Source of the DNA: Cannabis sativa
Taxonomy: Eukaryota > Streptophyta > Magnoliopsida > Rosales > Cannabaceae
DNA: 64,000 nucleotides
Assembly: GCF_029168945.1 (NCBI RefSeq)
Contig: NC_083603.1
Span: forward strand, 16,864,001 to 16,928,000
Direction of reading: 5' to 3'
Shown here: piece by piece, positions 11,327 to 22,171 of the stretch
Position numbering within the stretch: the first letter of the stretch is position 1
Layout of the letters: every line of letters begins with the position of its first letter
Program-made: the position numbers and the translations under genes
Notes under the pieces: model-generated
What the model saw: only the letters and a program-made list of their open reading frames with translations
The model's database searches: none
Told to the model about the DNA's origin: nothing

Positions 11327-13857
11327 ATGGTAATTGATTTGCTTGCAAGAAATTTGGACTTAAAACGATTTGCTTGTTTTTTGGATGGTATCATGTTGCT
11401 TTGAGTGTCATATTGATGTTTGAATGTTGTTTGTGAATTCTGGGAAAAATGGTTACTGTTTTTATTCTGTAATTATTTTTGTTGGATAGTTTGGAAAATT
11501 CTAAGCAATTTACTTTTTTACAGAACTCGATTTCGATTTAATTTGAATTAGTTATGAATTTTTGAAAATTGGAAAAATCGGGGTGACGAGCAACCTCATC
11601 ACGCGCGCGGAATGGCTGCTGGCAGCCTTCCTGCGCCGTGATTTCTCGGCCAATCACCCCAGATCCGCGCGCGGATGGCCATGCACAGCATGCCATCCGT
11701 ACAGTTCATCCAATTTTTCAATTTTTTCGATTTTTCATGCTATTTCATGGAATTAAATTCTGATTTTTTGTGTAGTTTTGTATGTTGATTTTTGTTTTTC
11801 AAATTTCAAATCTAATTATCAGAAATAAATTAATTTTAATTTTTTTTTTAAAATTAATTTTAGATATTAGTGTAATTTGATTTTGAAAATAGGAAAAAAT
11901 CAAGTTTTGCTTACCTTTTTCTTATTTCCTTTAAAATTTGATTATTTTATTTTTTTAAGGTCAGATATTAATTTTTTTTGGTAACTTGACCTTAATTAAA
12001 ATAAGATCACAATAATCATGATAATTTTAAAAGAAGAAATAAGGTATTTTTGTTAACTTTTTTTAAATCTTGTTATTTTTTAATTAAATTAAATTGTAAA
12101 ACAAAAAAAGGGTATGTATTTACCATTTTCTATTTTATTATTTAATTTATTAAATAACATGAAATTTAAAAGGAAAGTTAGCAATTTATTTTGAAATGAC
12201 ATTTAGGTTACCCAAAACCTAATTTTTCAAAATGGTAGGTTTAATTTTATTTTATTTTTCGAAATAAATGATTAAAATTAAATAAATCCTACATCCAACT
12301 ATCCAAATCTAACCTTGTTGCAGGAGTATGTGTTTTAGATTGTTTGTAAGTTTTCTAAAACCTATTATTGCTTGATCTAAATTGCCTTGGTTAACTTGAT
12401 GATAGATCAGTTGATCTAGTTTTAACCAAAGGTTCAATTGACGATAGATCAAGTAAATAATTTGTAACAGGTAATTTTTACAAACTTCTTTCATCTGTGT
12501 ATGACCTAGCAACATGATAGGATCCATCCAATTGTGTATGCCTGTGTGAGCCTATATGTTTAATTTCTATTATAGATACATATAGGTGGTTGTTGCTAAA
12601 TAAAATATCATAACTGATAGATTTTATTTAGGCTCATCTAGTTGTGAGCCTATTCAATTAATAACAGTTATTCATTGTAAGGTTAAATTCCTCTCTTTTG
12701 GGCCTTGTGTGAGAGTTGGGAGCCTTAGAAGTGGGTGCGACATACTGGACCCAGCCCCCCCTCACATGAACAACCCCAATTGTGAAGGCCCATTTGCCTG
12801 ATTTGGATAACTGTGCTAGGTTAATTATATTAGTTTGACCTAATAAAAGATTGATTAGCAACATAATTAATTTCATTGTTCCTTGAAATTAATTTAAGAA
12901 AAACATAGTTTGAATAGTCATATTCTGGAAAGCTATATGTATTTTTCTTGTTTTTAATTAAATATGGAATTATAACCATATAAATTCTTTCTGAATCTTA
13001 ATTTTATAATTTCATTAAATATTCCTATTTAAGTTGAGATTTAGTTAAATCTATCAAATCAACTTGGATTTGAATATTTTTGAATTACCTATTATAAATT
13101 AAGTTGAGGAATTTTGGCAATTGGTTATTAAGATTCTTTAGATATTTTTTAAGTTGATATTTTCTAAATATGGGAACTTAAAATGTAATATCTTCTAAAT
13201 TAAGTGGTTACTACTTAATTGGTAATATTTAATTAAGTCATTGTTTGAAGAATATTTTAAGTTGGGTATTTAGATTTTCTAAACAACTTAAATAAGATAT
13301 TTTTCAGAATTATTCCATTTTTGAAATTTAATTAAAGTTTTTACTTTAATTTGTAATATTTCATTATTGAGATATGGAATATAAATGATTAAACAAAATA
13401 CATGTTTAAATAATGAGTTTTAATCAAAGAGAAATTCGATCTCCATTGTTGGTTTTACATAGCTATTGTTTTAGTGAGTAATCCTCCCTAATGGAGGAAC
13501 GTTCATTAGCAAGTTAGCGCCGTTTAATCTCGAAAGATAAGTATTCTTATAGGTTTATTTATATGGTTCATGACCACCCTAATGGTGGCGACTATGTAAG
13601 ACTTATAAGAATGCGAAACGATGGTAGAAGCTCATAAGATAGAATTGCCTTGACTCTCGCCTAAACGGGACAACGCTGAATTCCAATCTTGATCGAATAA
13701 AAGGTTGCTAGAATGTTTGACATTCTAGATGAATTGACAACTCTATTCAATGGATGATGCTTTGACTCTCGCCTAAACGGGACACTGTATCAGTTCGTTG
13801 GAAACCTTGGAAAATAAACTATGTTAGATTTAGTATTTTTATAACATAAGTGATTAT
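11327..13857 (+). other. Copia untranslated leader
   Basis: About 2.5 kb of mostly AT-rich sequence between PBS and gag with no credible gene. Distinct landmarks are a GC-rich cassette at 11584-11697, two short hairpins with CTAAT loops (13482-13498 and 13574-13588), and two copies of TGACTCTCGCCTAAACGGGA (13651-13670 and 13763-13782). The hairpins and the duplicated motif recur in the element at 40140; the motif recurs with changes in the minus-strand element. Confidence 0.75.
11584..11697. repeat. GC-rich palindromic cassette in Copia leader
   Basis: A roughly 114-bp GC-rich block includes the perfect 14-bp palindrome ATCCGCGCGCGGAT (11663-11676) and other CGCG-rich stretches. Its flanks (GGAAAAATCGGGG before, CCGTACAGTT after) match the leader of the 40140 element, whereas the cassette does not. 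Confidence 0.7.
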
Positions 13858-15006
13858 TTGTTTTCTGAACCTGTGTATGAATTTATAGAACCAAAACCTT
13901 ACTTCTGTTTATTGATATGTCGTAGTGCCAATATGAATAACCCTCATCCCGATCCACTCCTAGTTAGTATCTTTGCGAAAGAACTCAATAGTGTGAAAAT
14001 GCATCCTGGTAGTTGCATTAACTCGCACCTATTGTTGATGAATCTAAAATTCCAAAAGGCAAATCTACTAGGAATTGATTTATCAAAGGAACAATGGGTA
14101 AAACTCATACTTCATAGTCTTCCTCAGGAGTATAACAGTTTTGTTCTATATTATCTATTGAACAATCCTAACTCCTCCGACATGGACAAACTCGAGTCTG
14201 AGTTGAGGGCCCATGAACGGGATCTGATTGCAATGAGACCTCCTAGCATTGCAAGCTTTAATCAGAGGAAGAAGATTAAGCATGAGGGCTCTAACAAAGC
14301 TGCTTCTTCAAATACAATTATCAGACATCATGTTCTATGTGCGAATTGTAATGGAAAGGGACATAAAGAAGAACAATGTCCAAGGCTTCTAGACAATTCA
14401 AACGAAGGCGATGCTTTTGTATTTGAATCATGTGTTTTAGAGAACGACAAATCCTCCTGGATTGTTGATTCTGGATCTACTAACCATGTATGTTCTTCAT
14501 TGCAACTGCTTGAAACTTGGGAGAATCTTCACCCAGATGAGTTAAAGCTTAAAGTTGGAAATGGTGAGTTGGTATCAGTTAAAGCAAGAGGAACAACCCG
14601 AATCAAGTTTAATTCTAAGAAGTTTTTACTTTTAGAGAATATTTTATATATTCCTAATTTTAGTAGAAACTTGATTAGTGTTTCATGTTTACAGACACAA
14701 TTTTATATATTGAATTTTTCGAGTTCAAATCGTTCAATTTCTCGTAATGGATTTCATATATGTGTTGCAAACATGGAACGAGGGCTTTATGTTTTAAGAC
14801 CTGATACTCAAATCTCACTAAATACTAAACTTTTCAATGTAGCTAAACCTAGAAGCCTTAAGAGAAAAGAGATTGATAATGATGATCAAACTTATCTATG
14901 GCATTTACGTTTAGGTCATATAGGCTTTGATAGACTCAATAGGCTAACCAAAGACGGTCCATTGAAAAATGTCGTCTTAGGAGAGCCGCGTGCGAGTCTT
15001 GCCTAG
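13858..15006 (+). pseudogene. Copia gag (N-truncated), protease and integrase start
   Basis: A 382-codon frame. The likely native start is the ATG at 13932. Gag is short: only the last part of the capsid-like region precedes the CCHC zinc knuckle (14338-14379, C-x2-C-x4-H-x4-C), so roughly the first hundred residues usual for Copia gag are missing. The aspartic protease motif is D-S-G-S-T (14467-14481) in the context WIVDSGSTNHV. The integrase zinc-binding region begins with WHLRLGH near 14900. The frame ends at 15004-15006. Compared with the minus-strand relative at about 24590, four bases are missing just before the Cys pair of the zinc finger, giving a frameshift. The gag-pol product would be truncated, so this copy is probably not autonomous. 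Confidence 0.9.
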
Positions 15007-15014
15007 AAGGAAAA

Positions 15015-17015
15015 ATGACCAAACGTTCTTTCTCTGCAAAGGGAGAGCGTGCCAAAGAACCCCTAGGGTTAGTACATTCAGATGTTTGTGGACCGCTGAA
15101 TGTAAAAGCCAGAGGAGGTTATGAGTATTTCGTCACTTTCATTGACGATTTCTCTAGATATAGTTTTCTTTACCTAATGCAAAAGAAATCTGAAACGTTT
15201 GAAAAGTTTCAGGAATTTCATGCTTTGGCTCAAAACCAATTAGGTAAAACATTAAAGATCTTGCGAACTGATAGGGGTGGAGAATATATGGATATGCAGT
15301 TCAAAGATCATTTAATTGAACTTGGAATTGAATCCCAATATACTGCCCCTAGCACTCCACAGCAGAATGGAGTTGCAGAAAGAAGAAATCGCACTCTCTT
15401 AGAAATGGTTAGGTCTATGCTGAGTTACTCAACTCTGTCTACGTCCTTCTGGGGATATGCTATTCAAATGGAAAACGATATTTTAAATGTTGTTCCATCT
15501 AAAGCAGTCCCTAAGACACCCGTCGAACTATGGAATGGTCGCACACCTAGTTTGCGCCATTATAGGATTTGGGGGTGCCCTGCTCACGTCTTAAGAAAGA
15601 AAGAAGGCAAACTGGAATCGCGAACTGAGGTTTGCATGTTTGTCGGAAATTCTAAAGAGACTAGGGGTGGACTATTCTATAGTCACAAGGATAACAAAGT
15701 GTTTGTCTCTACAAATGCTACTTTCCTTGAAGACAACTATATGAAAGACAACAAACCGAAAAGTGAAATTGTATTAGAGGAAATGCTCACAGATACTGTT
15801 CCTTCAAATGTACCATCTTCTTCTACTCAAGAAGAGGAACACCCCACTCCCTCAGTTGTAGCAACTGAGAAAACTACTACTAAAGCTCCTGTTCAGAAAG
15901 TCACCGCTCCTCGTCGTAGTGGGAGGGTTTCTACGAAACCGTCTCGTTATGGCTTGGATGGTGAAATCAATATGGTCGTTGGTGACGGTATTGATGACGG
16001 CCCATTGACCTATAAACAGGCAATGGCAAGTCCGCAACGGAAGCGATGGTCAGCCGGTATGGATTCAGAAATGGATTCCATGAAAAAGAACAAAGTCTGG
16101 GAATATGTAGAACCACCTGAAGATTTTCGTCCAATTGGATGTAAATGGGTCTACAAGAAGAAAAGAGGTGCTGGAGGCGAAGTCGAAACTTTCAAAGCTA
16201 GACTGGTCACCAAGGGTTATACCCAAAGAGAAGGTGTGGACTATGAGGAAACTTTTAGTCCTGTTGCCATGCTCAAATCCATCCGAATTCTTCTTTCCAT
16301 AGCTGCTGCTTTAGATTACGAAATTTGGCAAATGGATGTCAAGACAGCCTTTCTTAATGGGCTTCTTGAAGAAACCATCTATATGGAGCAACCAGATGGT
16401 TATGTTCTTCCTGGGCAGGAGAATAAAGTTTGCAAATTAAATAGGTCCATATATGGGCTTAAGCAAGCTTCTCGCTCATGGAACAAAAGGTTTGATGAGA
16501 TCATCAAGACCTACGACTTTCATCAGAATGAAGATGAACCTTGTGTTTACCAACTCAAGGAAAACCAAGTAGTAGTATTCCTGGTCCTTTATGTTGATGA
16601 CATTTTGATCATTGGAAACAATGTCAAGAAAATGACTCACATCAAGGAATGGCTTGACACTCAACTCGACATGAAAGACTTGGGTGAGGCAGCCTATGTT
16701 CTTGGTATTCAGATTGTCAGAAACCGGAAGAACAAATCCCTTGCTCTCTCTCAAACAGCTTACATTGACAAAGTTCTTGAGAGATTTTCCTTGACCAATA
16801 CCAAAGGGGCAAACATGCCCTCTAGACATGGTATCCGTCTATCTAAGGAACAGTGTCCTACTGATCCTCAAGAGATAGAAGACATGGCAAAAATTCCTTA
16901 TGCTTCTGCAGTTGGAAGTCTAATGTATGCTATGCTATGCACTAGACCTGACATCTGCTATGCAGTTGGAATCGTGAGCAGTATCACCAAATCCAGGAAG
17001 GGTACATTGGAATGA
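15015..17015 (+). pseudogene. Copia integrase and reverse transcriptase
   Basis: A 666-codon frame that, read upstream of its ATG, continues the integrase zinc finger (Cys-Glu-Ser-Cys), so it is the shifted continuation of the preceding frame. Integrase catalytic residues are visible: Asp in HSDVCGP, Asp in RTDRGGEY and Glu in VAERRNR. The GKM-type linker is followed by a divergent SGRVSTKPSRY region. Reverse transcriptase follows with the catalytic YVDD (16590-16601) and the typical C-terminal stretch around IPYASAVGSLMYAMLCTRPD. The frame breaks at about 17000-17015, where about two bases are missing next to the NPG motif. Enzymatic motifs are intact; the reading frame as a whole is not. 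Confidence 0.93.
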
Positions 17016-17028
17016 TGTTAAGTATATT

Positions 17029-17564
17029 TTGAAATACTTAAAGAGTACAAGAGATTATGTATTAGTCTACAAGGGTGGTGCTTTGAATCCCTTAGGCTAT
17101 ACAGACTCAGATTTCCAGGGATGTCTTGAAGACAGGAAATCTACATCTGGGATGGTGTTTACTCTTGGGGTGGAGCAGTGGTTTGGAGAAGTGTTAAACA
17201 AACTGCGATTTCGGATTCTACCATGGACACAGAATACATAGCTGCGGCTGAAGCAGCTAAAGAGGTTGTCTGGCTTAGGAAGTTCTTCACCAGTCTTGGT
17301 GTAGTTCCTGGAATGGAAAGGCCTCTAGTCCTGCTTTGTGATAACACTGGAGCTATAGCCAACAGTAAGGAACCTCGGAGCCACAAGAGAAGTAAGCACA
17401 TAGAAAGAAAGTATCATATTATCAGAGAATATGTGGCAAGAGGGGATGTACTGGTGGAGAAAGTGGATACGCAGGATAACTTGGCTGATCCATTCACCAA
17501 AGTCTTGGCAGTAACTTCATTCGAAAAGCACCGTCAGAATTTAGGATTAATTGAAATGTACTGA
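17029..17564 (+). pseudogene. Copia RNase H
   Basis: The RNase H end of pol. TDSDFQG and EDRKSTSG occur in the first part (17029 to about 17165); DTEYIAAAEAAKE and HIERKYHIIREYV in a second frame (17178-17564). A single base missing in a run of G at about 17165-17170 separates the two. The natural stop is at 17562-17564, about 30 bp before the 3' LTR. Confidence 0.9.
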
Positions 17565-17582
17565 TTTGTTTCATAGTAGTGC

Positions 17583-17591
17583 AAGTGGGAG
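17583..17591 (+). promoter_or_regulatory. Polypurine tract
   Basis: AAGTGGGAG lies just before the 3' LTR, with TT between them. The same sequence is found before the LTR at 48343. It primes plus-strand DNA synthesis. Confidence 0.8.
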
Positions 17592-17593
17592 TT

Positions 17594-19484
17594 TGTTGGG
17601 TTTTATGCCCTAAATAAAACTCTGTTTCAATGTAATCCAGATTATTCTATATCAATAAAGTGACAGAAGTATTTTTTCATTCACTTGTGTAAGTTTTGGT
17701 TCACTTAATCAATTGCTTGTCTATTTGATTTATAAATTCATCCAAACCCTTTTCACATACTTGAACATGTTTATTGTGTTGTCAACACAGTGGAAAATAA
17801 ACATGACTATGTGAATAAAGTATTCCTAGATTTATCAGAACACTGGGTTTCACTGATATGACAATCTACAACAGAGTTTACTTACATTTGGAGAAATGTT
17901 ATGTTCTTTCCAGAACATAGGTTAAAGTAAAGCTCAAGTTGGATGCATGGAGTATGCATTGGAATGGACCGATATTGAACTTTGAATTAGATTTTGAAAC
18001 TTACCGTAAACATCTATTCAATTCAATATCATAAGTTGATCCTAGATCACATGATCTAAATCCTGATATGGTTAGGCTTAATTTCAAGAGTGTTATTCGT
18101 GTTCTTTGATTTGTTAGTTAAGCCTAAAACTTTAGTCTGGGCAATACATATATTTTGGAAACACGGTAGTGCGATTGAGTGGGAGCGCTAACATAAATAT
18201 GGAATCTATAGCTTCTATCTGGCGAATAGTAAGCAAAGGGTGATTTCCTTCGAGCTTAACCAAACGAGATAAATGATTGAGTACTCATTTCACTTAGTTG
18301 AAATATCATTTATACGGGGTTAAGTTGTTTTAAGGATAAAATACATTGTAGGGTGTTACGGTAATTTAAGTCCCTTTACAGTGTAGATCATCCATATAGA
18401 GGATCATTGATCACATTAGGATTATAACAATGGATAACTAATAATGTGTCTATATGGTGGAACATATAGAGCATTCTATATACTGAGAGTGCAATTCTGA
18501 GTTCTATGTGTGGATTCAACGAAGAATTAATAAGTCAGTGAATTTAAGTGGTAAATTCTAGATCTGCTTATTGGAAGCTAGGATATATAGACCCATGGTC
18601 CCCTCACTAGTTGAGATGATATTACTTGTAGGACTCATTTAATTGATTTTAATTAATCAATTAAAAATTCTCAAGATAGACTTGTCAGTTTGAGAATTTA
18701 GCACTTACTAAGGGCAAAACAGTAAATAGAGATTTTGAAGGGCATATTTATTAATTAGGAAACTTTAATTAGTTTCATTATTAATAAAATAAATGATAAT
18801 ATATTATTTGATAATTATTTTTAATTATTAAATAATTAGATTTATCATTAATATGGTTGAACAATGGAATTGGCAATTTTTCACAAAAAGGGAAACTATC
18901 AAGTGTAGGAAAAGGAAAGTTGGAAAAGAGGCAAGCCTTGTTTCCACATTGCCTAGGCCGGCCCCTTTACCTTCCTTTTCCCTTTGATTTTCTCAGTTCA
19001 AAATGTCAATCATAGCCCTTGGTGGTCTTCTATAAATAGAAGGCAAAGGCTTCAGAGTTTCAAACATCTAAACAACAGAAAAGCTTTTCACAGCATTATT
19101 CTGAAAGAATTTTCTCTCAGAAAATTCTCTCTGAGCCGCCACCCTCTCTCTCTCTATTCCTTCACTGTTGCGAAATGTATGAGTGCTAGAGTAGTGCCCA
19201 CACACATCAAGTAATACCTCAATCATAGTGAGGAAGGCTGTGTAGATTTCAGAGATAACAAAGAAGGACTTTCGGGCTCAGATCTTGATTATACTCTGCT
19301 ACAGAAAGGAATCAAGGGTTAGAGATCTGAGTGGGAGGAGACATATATATTCCGCTGCAATCACTGTAAGATTTCTGATACTCTTATGTGTTTAATTTCA
19401 TATTGTTTTAGAAGTTCATATTTAGGGTGTTAAATCAACATACTTGTGAGTAGATCTAAGTTCCTGGTAAAATAATTTCCAACA
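17594..19484 (+). repeat. 3' LTR of Copia element 9435-19484
   Basis: 1,891 bp, TGTTGGG to CCAACA, followed directly by the TSD GATAT. It differs from the 5' LTR by scattered substitutions and an extra TTTCTCTCAGAAAA-type tandem copy near 19110-19135. Confidence 0.95.
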
Positions 19485-19921
19485 GATATATCGTCGACGA
19501 CATTTTTCTTTTCTTTCAAAGACTAGATAAGTTTTCCAACTCTGATATGGCCGCTATTCTTTGAGAAATGTTAGTCGTACTGATCGAGTGGATCCTAGCG
19601 AGAAGGGTGATTCATCCTAATATTCATACTGACTCGATGCCTGCCAACGCCTCCGTGTTCAGTGCTCAATTTATCTTCAAATGGAGTTTTCTTTTCCTAT
19701 TTCAATTTATTTTATTGTTATTATTATTTTTATTTCAGTGGCTGATTTTCTAGGTGATTGAGGTGTTTGTTTTGGTATTCTTTTTTGGTCTTTGTACCAA
19801 AAGTCGGATTGGGATCAGTGGCACCAGCATTTTGGTGAGGCCGACGAGTAAGAACGATTGGTCTCTGTCTTGAAGATTCATTTTCCGATGTCGATGGTGG
19901 TGGCGGAATAAGAGGAGGCAT
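19485..19921 (+). pseudogene. Degenerate host gene fragment, part 2
   Basis: Continuation of the fragment at 9090-9434 across the Copia insertion; the five bases GATAT are the duplicated target. One frame near 19500-19560 gives FFQRLDKFSNSD, and near 19850-19890 another gives a CLEDSFSD-like segment. Frames are broken by shifts and stops. The assignment to an SMI1/KNR4-like plant protein is tentative and rests on part 1. Confidence 0.35.
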
Positions 19922-20045
19922 TTTTGAGTGTTTTGGTTATATTTTTTTCTTTTCTGGTAATTTTATTTATTATATTAATTACATTTATTATTGGTTGGTA
20001 ATTTATATTTATTGCATATTTATTTTTTTCTTTAATGACATTCAC

Positions 20046-20327
20046 TTTTTTTTTTTTGAGATAAATGCCAGTTTATTGATAACCAAGTTATAATACAATA
20101 GGCATGATTGGGGGAGGTAATTCCTTCCACCATGTACTAATAGAATCCACCAAGAGAGTAATTTGGCTAATAGATGAGCCACATTATTAGCTGATCTGTA
20201 AATGTGAGAGATTTGAGCCTCAGGGAATTTAAAAAATGAAAAAGAGATATTGTTCAACAAACAATGAAAATCAGAAATATGTCTTTGAGATGCTTGCACT
20301 CCTTTGAACAATAACAAAGAATCTGTC
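20046..20327 (-). mobile_element. LINE (L1-type) 3' end with A-tail
   Basis: On the minus strand a frame gives the C-terminal RNase H-like tail of plant LINE ORF2: [10 protein letters not shown], then [14 protein letters not shown]. It ends in a 12-base A-tail (20046-20057 as T on the plus strand). The 5' part is cut at 20328 by the CACTA transposon. No flanking duplication was identified. Confidence 0.75.
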
Positions 20328-20903
20328 CACTACTACAAAAACTCCCTTTAGAGGCGGTTTTTAAGCCCTTTCAGCGTCGCTTTTGGCGAAATTTGCTACC
20401 AACGCTGTTCAGGGTGACGCTAAAGGGTTTTGAAAAATTGATGCCATTTATACCCCTATGGCGTCAGTTATTATCTAGGAACGGACGCCATAAGGGTATA
20501 TATGGCGTCGGTTCCTAGAAAATAACCGACACCATAGATGACATAGGAACCGACGCCAAAAATGAACATTTTTCAGTTTTTTAATTTTATATAATATATT
20601 TTAATTATATATTTATTAATTTATATATATGATTTTATTTAATTTAAATTACATATTTATTTTTTAAAATATAAATTAAATATTATTTAAATGAATATTA
20701 AAATTGGCTAAAATACATAATTTCATTTCATAAAAGTAATTAAATATTACACAAACATTATGTAAAATTAGTCCAAAATATTAATATGTTAATAAATCTA
20801 ACTACAAGTTAATCTAAAAAAATTACATACTGAAGAAAAATTGTTGGGCCTTTCAACCTCAATCGTCATCGTGAATCAGCGCCATCAATCGTTCTATCCA
20901 CTA

Positions 20904-22100
20904 TCATTGTAATGGTAACAATTCAGTTTTTGGATCGTATTGTCCCTTATCCCCAAACTGTTAAAAAAAATTAAAAATTTATACTAGTTGATATATATGT
21001 ATATTATATATTTTTTATTATAATAAATACTATAATTAATAATTAAAACTTACAGCTTTTTGATCTTGTATGTAACGGTTGGGATTTGCACGTGCGACGA
21101 TGTCAGTCATGTATTTCAAAACATAAAAACCACATTCTTTGCTTTTAGGTTGTCTTGGACAATTTGCTAGTGAAATTCCTTGCCACGGGCCAAGATACTC
21201 ATGTGCGTCCCCTATATATCTGAATGCACTGTTTTGAAAAATTATATTAGCATTTCAATTCATTAGTTAATTTAAATTTGTTACATAAGAAGTCATTAAA
21301 TTATTACCTTCCGATCATTAGAGTAATTTCTTCGAGAATTGGGCGGCCACGTATAGGGTCTAAATGGATAATTTTCTTTGGCGTAACGACCTCTAGCTTC
21401 CAATGCGCACTACAAAATTATATTGGAATATAAGTAAGATAGTATAAAAATAATTTGAAGTCATAATATAGAAATGAACAATTAGCACTAAAGAATTATA
21501 TAGAGTTTACCCGATATTTCAAGGAATAAAGAACATTTGGTGGTTGTTATTCATCAATGATAACCAATCAGCAATCGTCTTGCCGCATCGTCAAAAGACT
21601 GACTCTTCTCTTCATCGGTTTTCCCACGCACTACGAGAAGCTCTGGGCCGTAAAACTTGAAAAATTTTCTCATACCGTTGATGCTCTCCCAGATGTGCCT
21701 GCCAAAAAAATTGTTAAGTATTAATGTGTTATAATAATTTGACTAGAATTTAATATAAGGTTAATTAGATTAAAGAAGAGTATACATCATTCCAAACAGC
21801 ATTCCTTGGTTGCCGATGAAGTCACACGTAGCAACCTGCTGCAAATCCTCTCCAGATAACGTGATCTGGGTACGCGGTGCTATGAATCCTCGGGGTACAC
21901 AAATTGTGATTATATCATGTTTATCTTTGAGGTTCAGAAATTCAACAACCATCAATTTTAGCAATTTAGGGATCAGGTTCATCTTCTTTTCCGAGAACAA
22001 TTCATCTTCTCATGCACCACAGCCCTGTGGAGAAAGCATCAGAGCTTTCCCCTTCGACGCATCACGTCTTGAAGGCAGTTAAGCGAGTGGACCCTAAACA
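20904..22100 (-). pseudogene. CACTA gene 3' part: ULP1-like cysteine protease domain
   Basis: On the minus strand, exons separated by GT-AG introns can be read. One near 21700-21530 includes RHIWESINGMRKFFKFYGPELL. An exon at 21409-21308 includes AHWKLEV and HLDPIRG. An exon at 21228-21054 includes CPRQPKSKECGFYVLKYMTDI, and a last exon at about 20957-20904 ends at a stop. His (AHW), Asp (HLDP), Gln (PRQP) and Cys (KECGF) fit the catalytic set of ULP1 (Peptidase C48) proteins, which in plants is often fused to CACTA-encoded proteins. Stops in the exon near 21555 show decay. The 5' part of the same gene is at 30205-31947, beyond the Copia insertion. Confidence 0.75.
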
Positions 22101-22171
22101 AAACAGAACATAATATATCAAATTTTATCCAAATTCTACCGAAATTTTGGCAACATAACGGTTGTAATTGA

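Larger units (their letters stand above)
9435..19484 (+). mobile_element. Complete Copia LTR retrotransposon with decayed gag-pol
   Basis: The element runs from TGTTGGG to CCAACA and is flanked by the TSD GATAT (9430-9434 and 19485-19489). Order: 5' LTR 9435-11311, PBS 11314-11326, leader to about 13857, gag-protease-integrase-RT-RNase H 13858-17564, polypurine tract 17583-17591, 3' LTR 17594-19484. The LTRs differ at about fifteen sites plus a short tandem duplication near 19121-19135 that the 5' copy lacks. It is therefore fairly recent but older than the copy at 40140. Domain order (integrase before RT) identifies Copia; the lineage looks Tork/TAR-like by motif, which I hold loosely. Confidence 0.95.

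Noticed and set aside
11562..11756. A 64-codon frame in the Copia leader
   Set aside because: It spans the GC-rich cassette, is not conserved in sister copies, and starts without ATG-led gag features.
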